This document shows positions 8,559 to 19,765 of a stretch of 43,260 bases of DNA, in pieces (the first letter of the stretch is position 1; each line of letters opens with the position of its first letter). Source of the stretch: Balneolales bacterium (lineage in GTDB: Bacteria > Bacteroidota > Rhodothermia > Balneolales > Cyclonatronaceae). Location of the stretch: NCBI GenBank assembly GCA_020832405.1, contig JAFIET010000023.1, positions 1 through 43,260 on the forward strand, read 5' to 3'. The notes under the pieces are model-generated. The model had not been told where the DNA came from and ran no database searches. It saw nothing but the letters and a program-made list of their open reading frames with translations. The position numbers and the translations under genes were made by a program.

Positions 8559-9419
8559 ATGCCCTTAACACAAATGCCCATGCCCGTTTTGAGATTTCTG
8601 ATTCCCGCCTTTCTTCTGCCTGTTTTCTTTCTGGCCTGCACCACCATCGAAATCCGGGAAAGCGACGCGTTCGACAACCACCCCACCGTTACACCGCAGA
8701 GCTACAACTCTGAAATTTTTACCCTGAGCGAGCACACGGTCGAAACCGAAGACGGTGAGGCACTGAATGCGTGGCACCTGCAGCGGGAGGGCGCCCTCGG
8801 CACAGTGCTGTATTTCGGCGGCAACGGTTTTCTGCTGGTTAAGTCCCTCCCCTGGATTCAGGCCTACGAAACCCTGCCGGTCAATCTCGTGCTCTTCGAT
8901 TATCGCGGCTACGGGCTCAGCACCGGCTCGCCTTCGGTTGACGGCATTTTCACAGACGCTCAAAGCGTGCATGAATTTCTCATTTCCGAGCTGAATGCCA
9001 ACCCGGAGCGCATCATCCTGCACGGGCATTCGATGGGCAGCCTTGTTACCGGGCGTATGCTCAGTGAACTTAATCCGGCGGCTTTCATCATGGAAAGTCC
9101 CATCACGGAAATCAACGACTGGACCCGCAGGCTCGTGCCGCTGCTGCTGCGCCCCTTCATCCGGTTCCGCTTTGACGAGGCCATCTCACAGCAAAACAAT
9201 CTCACCCGCGTTGCCGCTTCTGAGCTGCCGGCCCTTTTCATCACCGGCACCGAAGATCAGATCACGCCTGAACGCATGGCAAAGCAGCTTTATGAGGCTT
9301 CGCCATCATCCGACAAAACCCTCCGCCTCATCGAAGGCGGCGGGCACAACGACCTGCCCCTAAGCCAGCACTACCGCGATGCCCTGCTCACATTTCTGGA
9401 AGGCGTTTTACTTCCGTAA
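8559..9419 (+). CDS. Alpha/beta-hydrolase lipoprotein
   Basis: A serine hydrolase with an ABHD17/FAM108-like layout of 286 residues. The N-terminus has a hydrophobic run ending in a lipobox (LPVFFLAC, Cys27), so it should be lipidated and membrane-anchored. The catalytic triad is Ser158 in GHSMGS, Asp233 in TGTEDQITP and His263 in EGGGHNDL. The oxyanion region is YFGGNG at 85-90, and FDYRGYGLSTG at 113-123 is the usual strand-4 block. In-frame ATGs at 8559, 8574 and 8580 all keep the export signal; the exact start is undecided. Esterase, thioesterase or peptidase activity is possible; the substrate cannot be told. It stands alone, and its 3' side converges on gcvP with a shared terminator. 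Confidence 0.82.
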   Translation: MPLTQMPMPVLRFLIPAFLLPVFFLACTTIEIRESDAFDNHPTVTPQSYNSEIFTLSEHTVETEDGEALNAWHLQREGALGTVLYFGGNGFLLVKSLPWIQAYETLPVNLVLFDYRGYGLSTGSPSVDGIFTDAQSVHEFLISELNANPERIILHGHSMGSLVTGRMLSELNPAAFIMESPITEINDWTRRLVPLLLRPFIRFRFDEAISQQNNLTRVAASELPALFITGTEDQITPERMAKQLYEASPSSDKTLRLIEGGGHNDLPLSQHYRDALLTFLEGVLLP

Positions 9420-9521
9420 GGTGTAGGGTGATGTGCTCACAGCCCTTATGCCGGTTTCCGGGTAAGTCTGAAACCTGCTGAAGTTTACGCGTCTGTGTTG
9501 TTCAACATTTACCTGCCAAAT

Positions 9522-9558
9522 AAAAAAGGCTGCCCCTGTTGAGAGGGCAGCCTTTTTT
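9522..9558. terminator. Strong terminator between the hydrolase gene and gcvP
   Basis: A perfect 14-bp stem, AAAAAAGGCTGCCC (9522-9535) with GGGCAGCCTTTTTT (9545-9558), has a 9-nt loop. It lies 26 bp after the gcvP stop. The A/T runs on both sides let it serve both convergent genes. Confidence 0.88.
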
Positions 9559-9583
9559 GGTTCATCAAATCGGCAGGTCAGCT

Positions 9584-12499
<2,916 letters not shown>

Positions 12500-12707
12500 A
12501 GTTACAGGTTGGTTTCCTTAAATAGTGGCATCAAAAAAATCAGCTGAATGGTTGGGCTTTTCCCAACAAAAGGCCGTGAATTATGATTCAGATTTAGAAT
12601 TTCAAAATACGGATTTAGCAGCTCAAAAAGCGCTTTGGGAAGTGCCTGAATTAAGTCCCCCGGCCATGCTTTCCCGTTGATTTGTTTAGGGATTGAAGTC
12701 CATGCGT

Positions 12708-14699
12708 TTAGCGCCCCCTCTCCTCCGGTAAGCGGCCCTGCTCACTGCGCAGCCACTCGTTGTTGCGGCGGTTTACATCAGGCAGCTGACTAAACGGATC
12801 AATCCGGATGTGGTCAATGCGTTTGTTTGCGCGGTGCAGGAAGGTATGCTCCCGCGAGCGGTGCCACACTTCCACGGGGAAGCGCAGCAGCTCATCGCTG
12901 CCGTCGGCGTAGGTGATGCGCATCACCACAGGCATCACCAAATCGCCGGGACTACTGATGGTGATGAAGGCGCCTTCGTAGTCGTCAAGGCTGTCCACGA
13001 AGTCCTCAACCTGATCTATGGAGAGGTCGATCTGCCGGTTTTCGTAGAACCAGCCGCGCCAGAACCAGTCGAGGTTTTCACCGGAAGCATCATTCATCGT
13101 CCGGAAAAAATCGATGGGTGAAGGATGCCTGTAAGCCCAGCGCTCAATGTAGCTGCGGAAGGCAAAATCGAAGGTCTCTTCACCCAGCACGTAATTGCGG
13201 AGCATCAGCAGGCCCAGGGCCGGTTTGAAGTACGATACAAAGCCGAGATGCTGCGGCCGGATGCGGTCGGGATGCGTCATGATCGGTTCCATATCCGGGT
13301 TGCTGAGCTGCGGCACAAACTGCTGCATGGAACGGATCCAGGTCGGAAACTCGCCGTTGTTGAATGCCTGCGTGCTGAGGTGCCCGATAAAAGTGTTCAG
13401 ACCTTCATCCATCCAGAACCATTTGCGCTCGTTGCTGCCCACAATCATCGGGAACCAGTTGTGCCCGAATTCATGATCGGTAACGCCCCAAAGCGAAGCG
13501 CCGCCGCGGTTATAGCCGCAAAACGACACGCCGGGATACTCCATGCCGCCCACTACGCCGGCAACGTTGATGGCCGCATCCCAGGGATACTCGTACCACA
13601 TGTGCGAGTAGTGATGGATGCTCGCCTGCGTGAATTCCGTTGAGCGTCCCCACATTGAGGGGCCTGCGCTTTCAGCCGGGTAGAGCGACATCGCCAGCAC
13701 CCGGCGGCCGCCTGGCATTTCCACCCCGGCCGCATCCCAAATGAAGCCGCGCGAAGCCGCCCATGCCACATCGCGGGTGTTTTCCATGCGGTATTTCCAG
13801 GTGAGCTCTCCCTGTTGAACCGGCCTGTTTTGGGGCAGGCCAATTTCCTCAGGGGAAATAATCATCACTGTTTCATCCGATGCACGCGCTTCCGCGAGCA
13901 GCTCAATCTGCCGCGCAGTGAGCACTTCTTCCGGATTCAGCAGCGTGCCCGAGCCGCCGAGAATAAAATCCCACGGCACGGTTACGTGAAATTCGATATC
14001 CCCGAAATTGCGGTAAAACTCTCCGGCACCGAGGTAAGGGCGCGTATTCCAGCCGTTGATTTCGTCATACACCGCCATGTTGGGGTACCACTGTGCGATG
14101 GTGTAAATCCATCCGTCGCGCAGCTCTATGCGCCCCATGCGGTCGGCTCCGAATTCGGGTATGCCGAAGGCGTAGGTAACGCGCACCTCAAGCTGCGCGC
14201 CGTTTCCGGCAAGCGGCTCGTTCAGGTTGATGCGCATGCGCGTATCCCGGATGCTGAAATCGGGCTCGTAGCGCTCGCCGTTATGCATCACTTCCACCCG
14301 GCTTATTTCGTAGCCATCGGCGATGCCCCTACCGGTAAAGCGTCCGCCCCCCGGCGGGGAAACCCGCGCCCCTTTGGAATCCTCGCGAAAGAGGTTTTGC
14401 TCGAGCAGCATCCACAAAAAAGCAAGCTCTTCCGGGCTGTTGTTGGTATAGGTGATGTGTACCTCGCCCTCAATCCGGTGCCGTTCAGCATCGAGGCGCA
14501 CGTTTATGAAATAATCCGTGCGGTTTTGCCAGTAGGAGGCGGAAGGAGCCCCGCTTGCCGTACGGTTAGGCGGCATTTGCTCCAGGGTGAGGGGGGCAAA
14601 CAGCGCGTGAAGTACCGGATCAGCCTGCGAAAAGGCGGCTGACTGCGGCAGCATGAACAGAAGCGCAAAGATGAAAGAAATGCTGATGATGATTTTCAT
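12708..14699 (-). CDS. Secreted M1-family zinc metallopeptidase
   Basis: An aminopeptidase-N-like enzyme of 663 residues with a signal peptide (about 1-24, ending AAFSQA). Zinc ligands are His409 and His413 in HEFGHNW and Glu432 in WMDEGLN, the HExxH-18-E arrangement of the family. The substrate exopeptidase motif is GGMEYPG at 384-390, where classic M1 enzymes have GAMEN; that Asn-to-Tyr change is common in secreted bacterial relatives and may alter specificity. The N-terminal beta-sandwich spans about 60-250. No sorting domain is seen at the C-terminus, so it is probably periplasmic or lipid-free in the envelope. The next gene upstream on this strand (M42 peptidase) is separated by a terminator, so this gene has its own promoter. 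Substrates are unknown. Confidence 0.9.
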   Translation of the reverse strand: MKIIISISFIFALLFMLPQSAAFSQADPVLHALFAPLTLEQMPPNRTASGAPSASYWQNRTDYFINVRLDAERHRIEGEVHITYTNNSPEELAFLWMLLEQNLFREDSKGARVSPPGGGRFTGRGIADGYEISRVEVMHNGERYEPDFSIRDTRMRINLNEPLAGNGAQLEVRVTYAFGIPEFGADRMGRIELRDGWIYTIAQWYPNMAVYDEINGWNTRPYLGAGEFYRNFGDIEFHVTVPWDFILGGSGTLLNPEEVLTARQIELLAEARASDETVMIISPEEIGLPQNRPVQQGELTWKYRMENTRDVAWAASRGFIWDAAGVEMPGGRRVLAMSLYPAESAGPSMWGRSTEFTQASIHHYSHMWYEYPWDAAINVAGVVGGMEYPGVSFCGYNRGGASLWGVTDHEFGHNWFPMIVGSNERKWFWMDEGLNTFIGHLSTQAFNNGEFPTWIRSMQQFVPQLSNPDMEPIMTHPDRIRPQHLGFVSYFKPALGLLMLRNYVLGEETFDFAFRSYIERWAYRHPSPIDFFRTMNDASGENLDWFWRGWFYENRQIDLSIDQVEDFVDSLDDYEGAFITISSPGDLVMPVVMRITYADGSDELLRFPVEVWHRSREHTFLHRANKRIDHIRIDPFSQLPDVNRRNNEWLRSEQGRLPEERGR

Positions 14700-14756
14700 A
14701 AGGGGCTGAAAGTTGGCGGTTTATGAAGATGGAGCGTATCGCCGGAGTGTAAAACA

Positions 14757-14781
14757 ACAAAAGCCCGCAGGGGGCTTTTGT
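14757..14781 (-). terminator. Terminator after the M42 peptidase gene
   Basis: The stem ACAAAAGCCC (14757-14766) pairs with GGGCTTTTGT (14772-14781) around a 5-nt loop. It lies 16 bp beyond the M42 stop, with T-rich sequence following on the minus strand. Confidence 0.8.
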
Positions 14782-14797
14782 GTGATGCCGAGACTGA

Positions 14798-15871
14798 TCA
14801 GAACAGCCGGAAGCTGTGCCTTGCCTTTAGCCGCTGCACGAAGGCGACCATCAGGTCGGAGACGCCCTGCACGTCGGCCAGATGTACCATTTCGGAGGGC
14901 GAGTGCATGTAGCGCAGCGGTGTGGAAACCAGCGCCGACGGGATGCCGCTCCGGTTATGGAAAATACTGTCGGTATCGGTGCCGGTACGTATGCTCGAGG
15001 CTTCGTGCTGAACCGAAATGCCGGCTTCAGCAGCGGCTTCAACCAAAAGCTCAACGACCTTCCGCTGATTCGCGGTGCCGTGCGTGATGGCCGGACCCTC
15101 GCCCAGTTTCACCATGCCGTGCTCTTTCGGGTTAATGCCCGGGCTGTCGGTTGCGTGCGTAACGTCGGTTACCAGCGCGACATCCGGGTTGAGCCGGTAG
15201 CTCATCATCCGGGCACCAAATCCGCCGATTTCCTCCTGCACCGCATTCACAACCACGACATTCACCTTGAGCTGATCGCGCATGGCTGCCAGCTTTTCGA
15301 GGGCCGAAGCCACAATATAACCGCCGATGCGGTTGTCAATGGCGCGCGCTACGAGCAGCTCGTCAGAAAAGAACTCCGGCTCATCCACGTAGGTAATGGG
15401 GTCGCCGATCTGAACCATTTCGAGGGCTTCTTCGCGGGAGGTCGCACCGATATCCACGAACAGATCTTTCCAGCCGGGTGCCTTGGTGTCGGTGCGGTCC
15501 TGCAAGTGGATGGCCGTGCTGCCGATGAGTCCGCGCACCACACCTTTGGCTGCGTGCACCGAAACCTTGCGGGCCCGGGCAATAGCCGGATCGCTGCCGC
15601 CAATACGGCTGATGTACACGAAGCCTTTGTCATCAATATGCTGCACCACCATGCCGATTTCGTCGGCATGGGCTTCGAGCATTACGGTGATGGCGTCAGG
15701 GTCAACATCCAGAAAAGCCGCTGCCGAGCCGTAGGCATCGGTAAGCGTGCGGTCGGCGAAGCCTTTCACGTAATCGAGCCACACCTGCTGCCCGGCCGAT
15801 TCATAGCCGGTCGGGCTTGGGGTGCACAGCAGGGATTCCAGGAAATCGAGTTTCTCAGGAGATATCATCAA
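14798..15871 (-). CDS. M42-family metallo-aminopeptidase
   Basis: A cytoplasmic co-catalytic dinuclear metallopeptidase of the M42 (glutamyl aminopeptidase / TET) family, 357 residues, no signal peptide. Metal ligands and catalytic residues are in place: His68 (EAHADEIG), Asp179 (ARAIDNRIGG), the catalytic Glu213 and ligand Glu214 (VQEEIGG), Asp236 (VTDVTHA) and His323 (RYMHSPSEM). These enzymes commonly assemble into 12-subunit tetrahedra that trim peptides after proteasome-like or Lon/Clp degradation. The start at 15871 gives MMISPEKLDFL, a normal N-terminus. It follows the acyl-CoA synthetase gene by 37 bp on the same strand and may be cotranscribed with it, with no clear functional link. 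Peptide preference (acidic or general) cannot be fixed from sequence. Confidence 0.92.
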   Translation of the reverse strand: MMISPEKLDFLESLLCTPSPTGYESAGQQVWLDYVKGFADRTLTDAYGSAAAFLDVDPDAITVMLEAHADEIGMVVQHIDDKGFVYISRIGGSDPAIARARKVSVHAAKGVVRGLIGSTAIHLQDRTDTKAPGWKDLFVDIGATSREEALEMVQIGDPITYVDEPEFFSDELLVARAIDNRIGGYIVASALEKLAAMRDQLKVNVVVVNAVQEEIGGFGARMMSYRLNPDVALVTDVTHATDSPGINPKEHGMVKLGEGPAITHGTANQRKVVELLVEAAAEAGISVQHEASSIRTGTDTDSIFHNRSGIPSALVSTPLRYMHSPSEMVHLADVQGVSDLMVAFVQRLKARHSFRLF

Positions 15872-15908
15872 TCAAAAATAGGTTCAGAATTTAGGTTGCA
15901 GGCGAAAA

Positions 15909-17792
15909 TCAGGCCTGATCGTCGGTATAGATGGAGGCAATCAGATCGGCGTACTGTTTTTCGAGCACTTTCCGCTTCACCTTCATGGTTGGGGTGAGGA
16001 TGCCGTTTTCTACAGAGAATGGTTCCTGAATCAGGCGGAACTGACGCACCTTCTCATGCGAAGCCAGTTTTTTATTGATGGTTTTGAGCTCGCGGTCGAA
16101 GAGCTTCTTCACCTCATCCATCTCCATGATTTCCTCATCCTTTCCGGCGCTGATGTTGTTGGCTTTCAGGTAGCCGCGCAGCGCTTCAAAGTCGGGCACG
16201 ATAATGGCCGACATAAACTGCTGCCCCTCGCCCACAACCACAGCCTGATCCACATACAGAATCGTTTTGATGGTATCCTCAATCGGGCCGGGATAAATGT
16301 TCTTGCCGCCGGCGTTCACAATCATGTGCTTGAGGCGGTCGGTGATCTGCAGGTAGCCATCCACAAAACGCCCGATATCGCCGGTGTGGAACCAGCCGTC
16401 GGCGTCGATCACTTCCTCGGTTTCCTTTTTCTTGTTATAGTAGCCCTGCATCACATTCGGGCCCTTGCACAAAATTTCGCCCTCATCGCTGCTTAGCGAG
16501 CTTGGGTAATCATCGCCGCTGAGCTGCGCAATCAGCTTGCCGTCGCTTACGCGCTGAATGCCAACAGTTACGCCCGGCAGCACGTGCCCGACTGTCCCGT
16601 AGCGTTCAGCGCCAACCGGGTTCACATTCATTACCGGAGAAGTCTCCGTTAGGCCGTAGCCTTCCGTAATGCGCAGACCGGCAGCCTGGAAAAACAGGCC
16701 GATTTCGGAAGGAAGCGCGGCTCCGCCGGAAACAAACAGGCGAACGCGCCCGCCGGTGCGGTCCTTAAGTTTATCGAAAATGAGTTTATCCGCAATTTTC
16801 TTCTGCAGCTTAACCAGCGGGCTTTTTGAGGTGATGGATTTCTTGCCCACACCAATCCCCCAGTTGAACAGTCCCTGCTTCAGGGATGAACCGGCCTGTA
16901 CGTTTTTGAGCACGATGTTGTACATCTTCTCAAACAAACGCGGCACGGAAACCACAACGGTCGGGCGCGCCTCGGTCAGGTTTTTGGAAACCGTATCAAC
17001 GCTTTCGGCATAATAAATTTCGGCACCGCCCGCGAGCATGGCATAATAGCCTGCAACACGCTCAAACGCGTGACACAGCGGCAGGAACGACAGGGTGCGG
17101 TCTTCCTCGCCGATAGTAATCACTTTGTGCGCAGCCTTCACATTGCTGATCAGGTTGCCGTTCGAAAGCATCACGCCTTTGGGGTTACCGGTAGTTCCGG
17201 AAGTATAGATGAGTGTGCTCAGGTCGTTTTCAGTAACAGACTTGAGCGTTTCCTGGATTTTATCAGCAAGCGACGGATATTTTTGCCGGCCTGTTTCGAT
17301 AACATCGTCAAAGAGCAGTGCACCGCCGTCTTCCAGTAGTTTTTTATTAGGCGGAGTATCAAAAGCAATGAGGTGCTTCACCGATTTAATGTTCCCTTTA
17401 ATCTGAACCGCCTTCTTGAGCTGAATACCGGTCGAAACAAAAAACAACTTCGAGCCGCTGTCATTGATAATATATTCCACCTGCTCGGGCGGCAGGGTTG
17501 CATACAGGGCTACATTTACCCCGCCAACAATCTGACCCGCAAAATCAACCACAGCCCATTCATAGCGGTTTTCACTTAAAATGGCGAAACGGTCTCCCTT
17601 TCCGAGGCCTGCATCCATCATATAAGCTGCAAGCGCGTAAACATCTTTGGTAAATTTTTCCCATTTAATTTCCTGATAGGGCTCGTTCGAACCGGGCTTA
17701 AATGCGTAGGCGGTTTTGTTTCTGCCCTTCGTTTTCAGGGAGAGCTCATAAAACAGCTCCGGAATCGTGTTGAAGTCAACAATGGTAGGCAT
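15909..17792 (-). CDS. Long-chain fatty acid-CoA ligase (AMP-forming)
   Basis: Activates fatty acids to acyl-CoA through an acyl-adenylate. The 627-residue length and motif set fit the long-chain branch of the ANL superfamily. The ATP-binding loop is at 195-206 (IYTSGTTGNPKG); then come GYGLTETSPV, the hinge region GWFHTGDIGRF and the A8/A10 region with NAGGKNIYPGPIE and a C-terminal Lys in LTPTMKVKRK. No signal peptide or membrane segment is present; such enzymes are soluble or peripheral to the inner membrane. It is the first gene of a possible pair with the M42 peptidase. A weak TATCTTGA element lies at 17870-17877 upstream on the same strand. Chain-length preference is not deducible. Confidence 0.92.
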   Translation of the reverse strand: MPTIVDFNTIPELFYELSLKTKGRNKTAYAFKPGSNEPYQEIKWEKFTKDVYALAAYMMDAGLGKGDRFAILSENRYEWAVVDFAGQIVGGVNVALYATLPPEQVEYIINDSGSKLFFVSTGIQLKKAVQIKGNIKSVKHLIAFDTPPNKKLLEDGGALLFDDVIETGRQKYPSLADKIQETLKSVTENDLSTLIYTSGTTGNPKGVMLSNGNLISNVKAAHKVITIGEEDRTLSFLPLCHAFERVAGYYAMLAGGAEIYYAESVDTVSKNLTEARPTVVVSVPRLFEKMYNIVLKNVQAGSSLKQGLFNWGIGVGKKSITSKSPLVKLQKKIADKLIFDKLKDRTGGRVRLFVSGGAALPSEIGLFFQAAGLRITEGYGLTETSPVMNVNPVGAERYGTVGHVLPGVTVGIQRVSDGKLIAQLSGDDYPSSLSSDEGEILCKGPNVMQGYYNKKKETEEVIDADGWFHTGDIGRFVDGYLQITDRLKHMIVNAGGKNIYPGPIEDTIKTILYVDQAVVVGEGQQFMSAIIVPDFEALRGYLKANNISAGKDEEIMEMDEVKKLFDRELKTINKKLASHEKVRQFRLIQEPFSVENGILTPTMKVKRKVLEKQYADLIASIYTDDQA

Positions 17793-18156
17793 ATTGGGTA
17801 AGGTTGGTTTCCAAATAGAAGGTTAAAGCCGGCGCTGCCTTTTGCCTGCGCTCAGCGATCCGTATCGTTTCAAGATAATCTAAAATGCACTAAAAAGCTG
17901 ATTTTACAAAATGCGCTAACCCCGCTGTCTCTGCCGTTTTAAAGCCTGTAAAGCGCTTTCTGAAAGGTAGTTTTTAGCACTGATTGTTGTATTTTAATCA
18001 GTCAAACCCAATAATCCAGTTTCGGTAATTGAGCTGACCCGATTTTTGCTCCTTAAAGGTTTTTCCGGTGTAATCATTCCGGTGAGCTTCCCTTAAGCGT
18101 TCTTTAGGCGATCGGTTGCTTTTTTGCTGAAATGCTCAGATTTTTTTTCTTAACTC
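17793..18156. other. Divergent non-coding region with a palindrome upstream of the Fur-family gene
   Basis: No gene is seen in these 364 bp. It holds the promoters of two divergent genes. An inverted repeat, ACTGATT (17979-17985) with AATCAGT (17996-18002), has an AT-rich 10-nt centre and lies about 155 bp before the regulator gene; it could be an operator. A 10-bp perfect palindrome AAAGCGCTTT sits at 17950-17959. Confidence 0.4.
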
Positions 18157-18657
18157 ATGGCAACACCCGCACTACAGGAAACCATCGAAGAGGTAAAGGG
18201 AATTTTCCGCGAATACCTCAAAACCAACGGTCACCGGCAAACACCCGAGCGCTTTATGGTACTTGAAGAAGTGTACAAAAGCGACGGCCATTTCGATGCC
18301 GATGATATGTTCTTCAAAATGAAAGATACCGGCTACCGGGTTTCCCGTGCTACGGTGTATAACACGCTCGATCTGCTCGTTGAGTGCGGCCTCGTACAAC
18401 GGCATCAGTTCCGGCAAAATCAGTCCTACTACGAGCGGGCCTACGCCTACCGGCAGCACGACCACATCATTTGCGACGAATGCGGTGCCATCATGGAATT
18501 TTGCGACCCCCGTATTTTCGAGATTCAGAGCCTGATGCAGCGCCTGCACGACTTCAGAATCAGCGGTCACTCCCTGCATTTTTACGGCAAGTGCAACAAT
18601 CCCGACAGCTGCGAACGCAAACCCGACCTCAAGCTGAAGGAATCGCGCAAGGAATAG
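18157..18657 (+). CDS. Fur-family metal-dependent transcriptional regulator
   Basis: A 166-residue DNA-binding regulator. The winged helix spans about residues 15-95, with the recognition helix around VSRATVYNTLDLL (62-74). The dimerisation domain has the metal motif HDHIICDECG (His101, His103, Cys106, Cys109) and a second Cys pair in CNNPDSC (146 and 152), separated by five residues rather than the usual two. The conserved GHRQTPER at 25-32 fits Fur/PerR/Zur. Which metal it senses is undecided: Fur is likeliest by overall similarity, but PerR and Zur are not excluded. It starts at an ATG after an AT-rich spacer, ends in its own terminator and converges on ftsX. The upstream palindrome at 17979-18002 might be its own operator. 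Confidence 0.88.
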   Translation: MATPALQETIEEVKGIFREYLKTNGHRQTPERFMVLEEVYKSDGHFDADDMFFKMKDTGYRVSRATVYNTLDLLVECGLVQRHQFRQNQSYYERAYAYRQHDHIICDECGAIMEFCDPRIFEIQSLMQRLHDFRISGHSLHFYGKCNNPDSCERKPDLKLKESRKE

Positions 18658-18682
18658 GGCGCGCTTATTTATTTTTTCTGAC

Positions 18683-18717
18683 AGGGTGATGTGCTTCCGG
18701 GCCTTCACCCTTTTTTT
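18683..18717 (+). terminator. Terminator after the Fur-family gene
   Basis: AGGGTGA (18683-18689) pairs with TCACCCT (18705-18711) across a 15-nt loop and runs into seven T residues (18711-18717) on the plus strand. It lies 25 bp downstream of the stop. Confidence 0.65.
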
Positions 18718-18727
18718 GTGCCCGAAA

Positions 18728-19609
18728 TCAGCTGATTTTGGTCTGCTGAATGAATTTCTTCGAGGCCGAACGTGAACCCGCAAAACCCAGCAAAATCCCG
18801 AGGACTACAAGGGTCCCGCTCAGCCAGTACCACTCGCCCAAAGGCCAGCTGAGGGCATCGAGCTGCGGCAGCCATGCCGGCAATCCAAATGCAAAAATCA
18901 GCCATACAAAACCCGCCCCGATCAGCCCGCCAATAAAGCCCTGCAGGCTGCCTTCAACCATAAACGGCCGTTTAATGAAGCCGTTCGTTGCCCCTACCAG
19001 CTTCATCGCCTTAATCAGATCACGCTTGGCGTAAATGGTGAGGCGTATGGTGTTGAACACCAGAATAAATGCCACAAAACTGATAAAAAGCCCGAAAAAC
19101 GAGCCGGCAGCCACAAATACCGCAAGCCGCTCTTCCAAAAGCTCAAGACCGCGCTGATTAAAGCGCACTTCCTCCACGCCCCGGAGTTGGCGAAGTTCTT
19201 CAACCAGACTCACAATTTCTGAGGCTCCGGCTTCCGGCCGTACCCTGATCAAAAAACTTGCAGGCAGGAAGAGTACTTCCCCAAAGAGCTCACTCTCCGC
19301 GCCAAACTCCTGCCGGAAGCGGTCCATAGCCGCCTCCCTGCTGATGAACACCGCCGTTTCAACCACGGCTTTTGACCGGATTTCGGCACCCATTTCATCC
19401 ATGCGGCGGTCGCTGAGATCCGCCAGAAATACTTCCACCTCCACCTCCTGCTTAATGGCCTGCGCAAGCTCAAAGGCGTTGGTACTCACACGGGTAAGCA
19501 CGCCTACAAGTACTACGGCCAGGGTGATGGCCAAAACCGACGAAAAAGCCGACAACCGCGCCCGCCGGAATCCGGCAAGTCCTTCACGCATCACATAAGA
19601 AAAGCTCAT
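18728..19609 (-). CDS. ftsX: Cell division permease-like protein FtsX
   Basis: The membrane partner of the ATPase FtsE. The FtsEX complex transmits a signal across the inner membrane to activate peptidoglycan hydrolases at division. The 293 residues show the four-helix layout: one helix at about 19-41, an extracytoplasmic domain at about 45-160 (EVEVFLADLSDRR to GVEEVRF, as in the FtsX extracellular domain), then three helices at about 165-190, 215-245 and 260-280. The permease block KRDLIKAMKLVGAT lies between helices. The ftsE gene is not adjacent, as is usual in this phylum. A promoter-like TTTTGAC...TAAAATTTG lies just upstream at 19622-19657, giving a very short leader. Converges on the Fur-family gene. 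Confidence 0.92.
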   Translation of the reverse strand: MSFSYVMREGLAGFRRARLSAFSSVLAITLAVVLVGVLTRVSTNAFELAQAIKQEVEVEVFLADLSDRRMDEMGAEIRSKAVVETAVFISREAAMDRFRQEFGAESELFGEVLFLPASFLIRVRPEAGASEIVSLVEELRQLRGVEEVRFNQRGLELLEERLAVFVAAGSFFGLFISFVAFILVFNTIRLTIYAKRDLIKAMKLVGATNGFIKRPFMVEGSLQGFIGGLIGAGFVWLIFAFGLPAWLPQLDALSWPLGEWYWLSGTLVVLGILLGFAGSRSASKKFIQQTKIS

Positions 19610-19621
19610 AAATCAGGCGGC

Positions 19622-19657
19622 CAAATTTTAAAAGTCGGTGTTGAATTGGTGTCAAAA
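19622..19657 (-). promoter_or_regulatory. Candidate promoter for ftsX
   Basis: On the minus strand TTTTGAC (19657-19651) is followed, about 20 nt on, by TAAAATTTG (19630-19622). That is close to the Bacteroidota -33 TTTG / -7 TAnnTTTG pair. The start codon is at 19609, so the transcript would have a leader of only a few nucleotides. Confidence 0.35.
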
Positions 19658-19765
19658 TTGCTGAAGCTCAAAAATAAGACCTCTTTGGTTTTGTACACGT
19701 TTTTTTTCGCGACAAGGTATTTGGGTTTCGGGGGATGTGTTTCCGGGCCTGAGCCCGCTCCGTAC

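Noticed and set aside
9426-9436. Recurring GGGTGATG near gene ends (9428, 18684, 21797, 38168, 41086 on either strand)
   Set aside because: The core is short, also common inside coding sequence, and at 21797 it is simply the cinA stop codon context; no consistent position or flank.
12500-12707. Glycine riboswitch before gcvP
   Set aside because: The conserved aptamer core segments are not present; only a small GTTGGG/CCCAAC hairpin at 12552-12568 without an adjacent T-run is seen.
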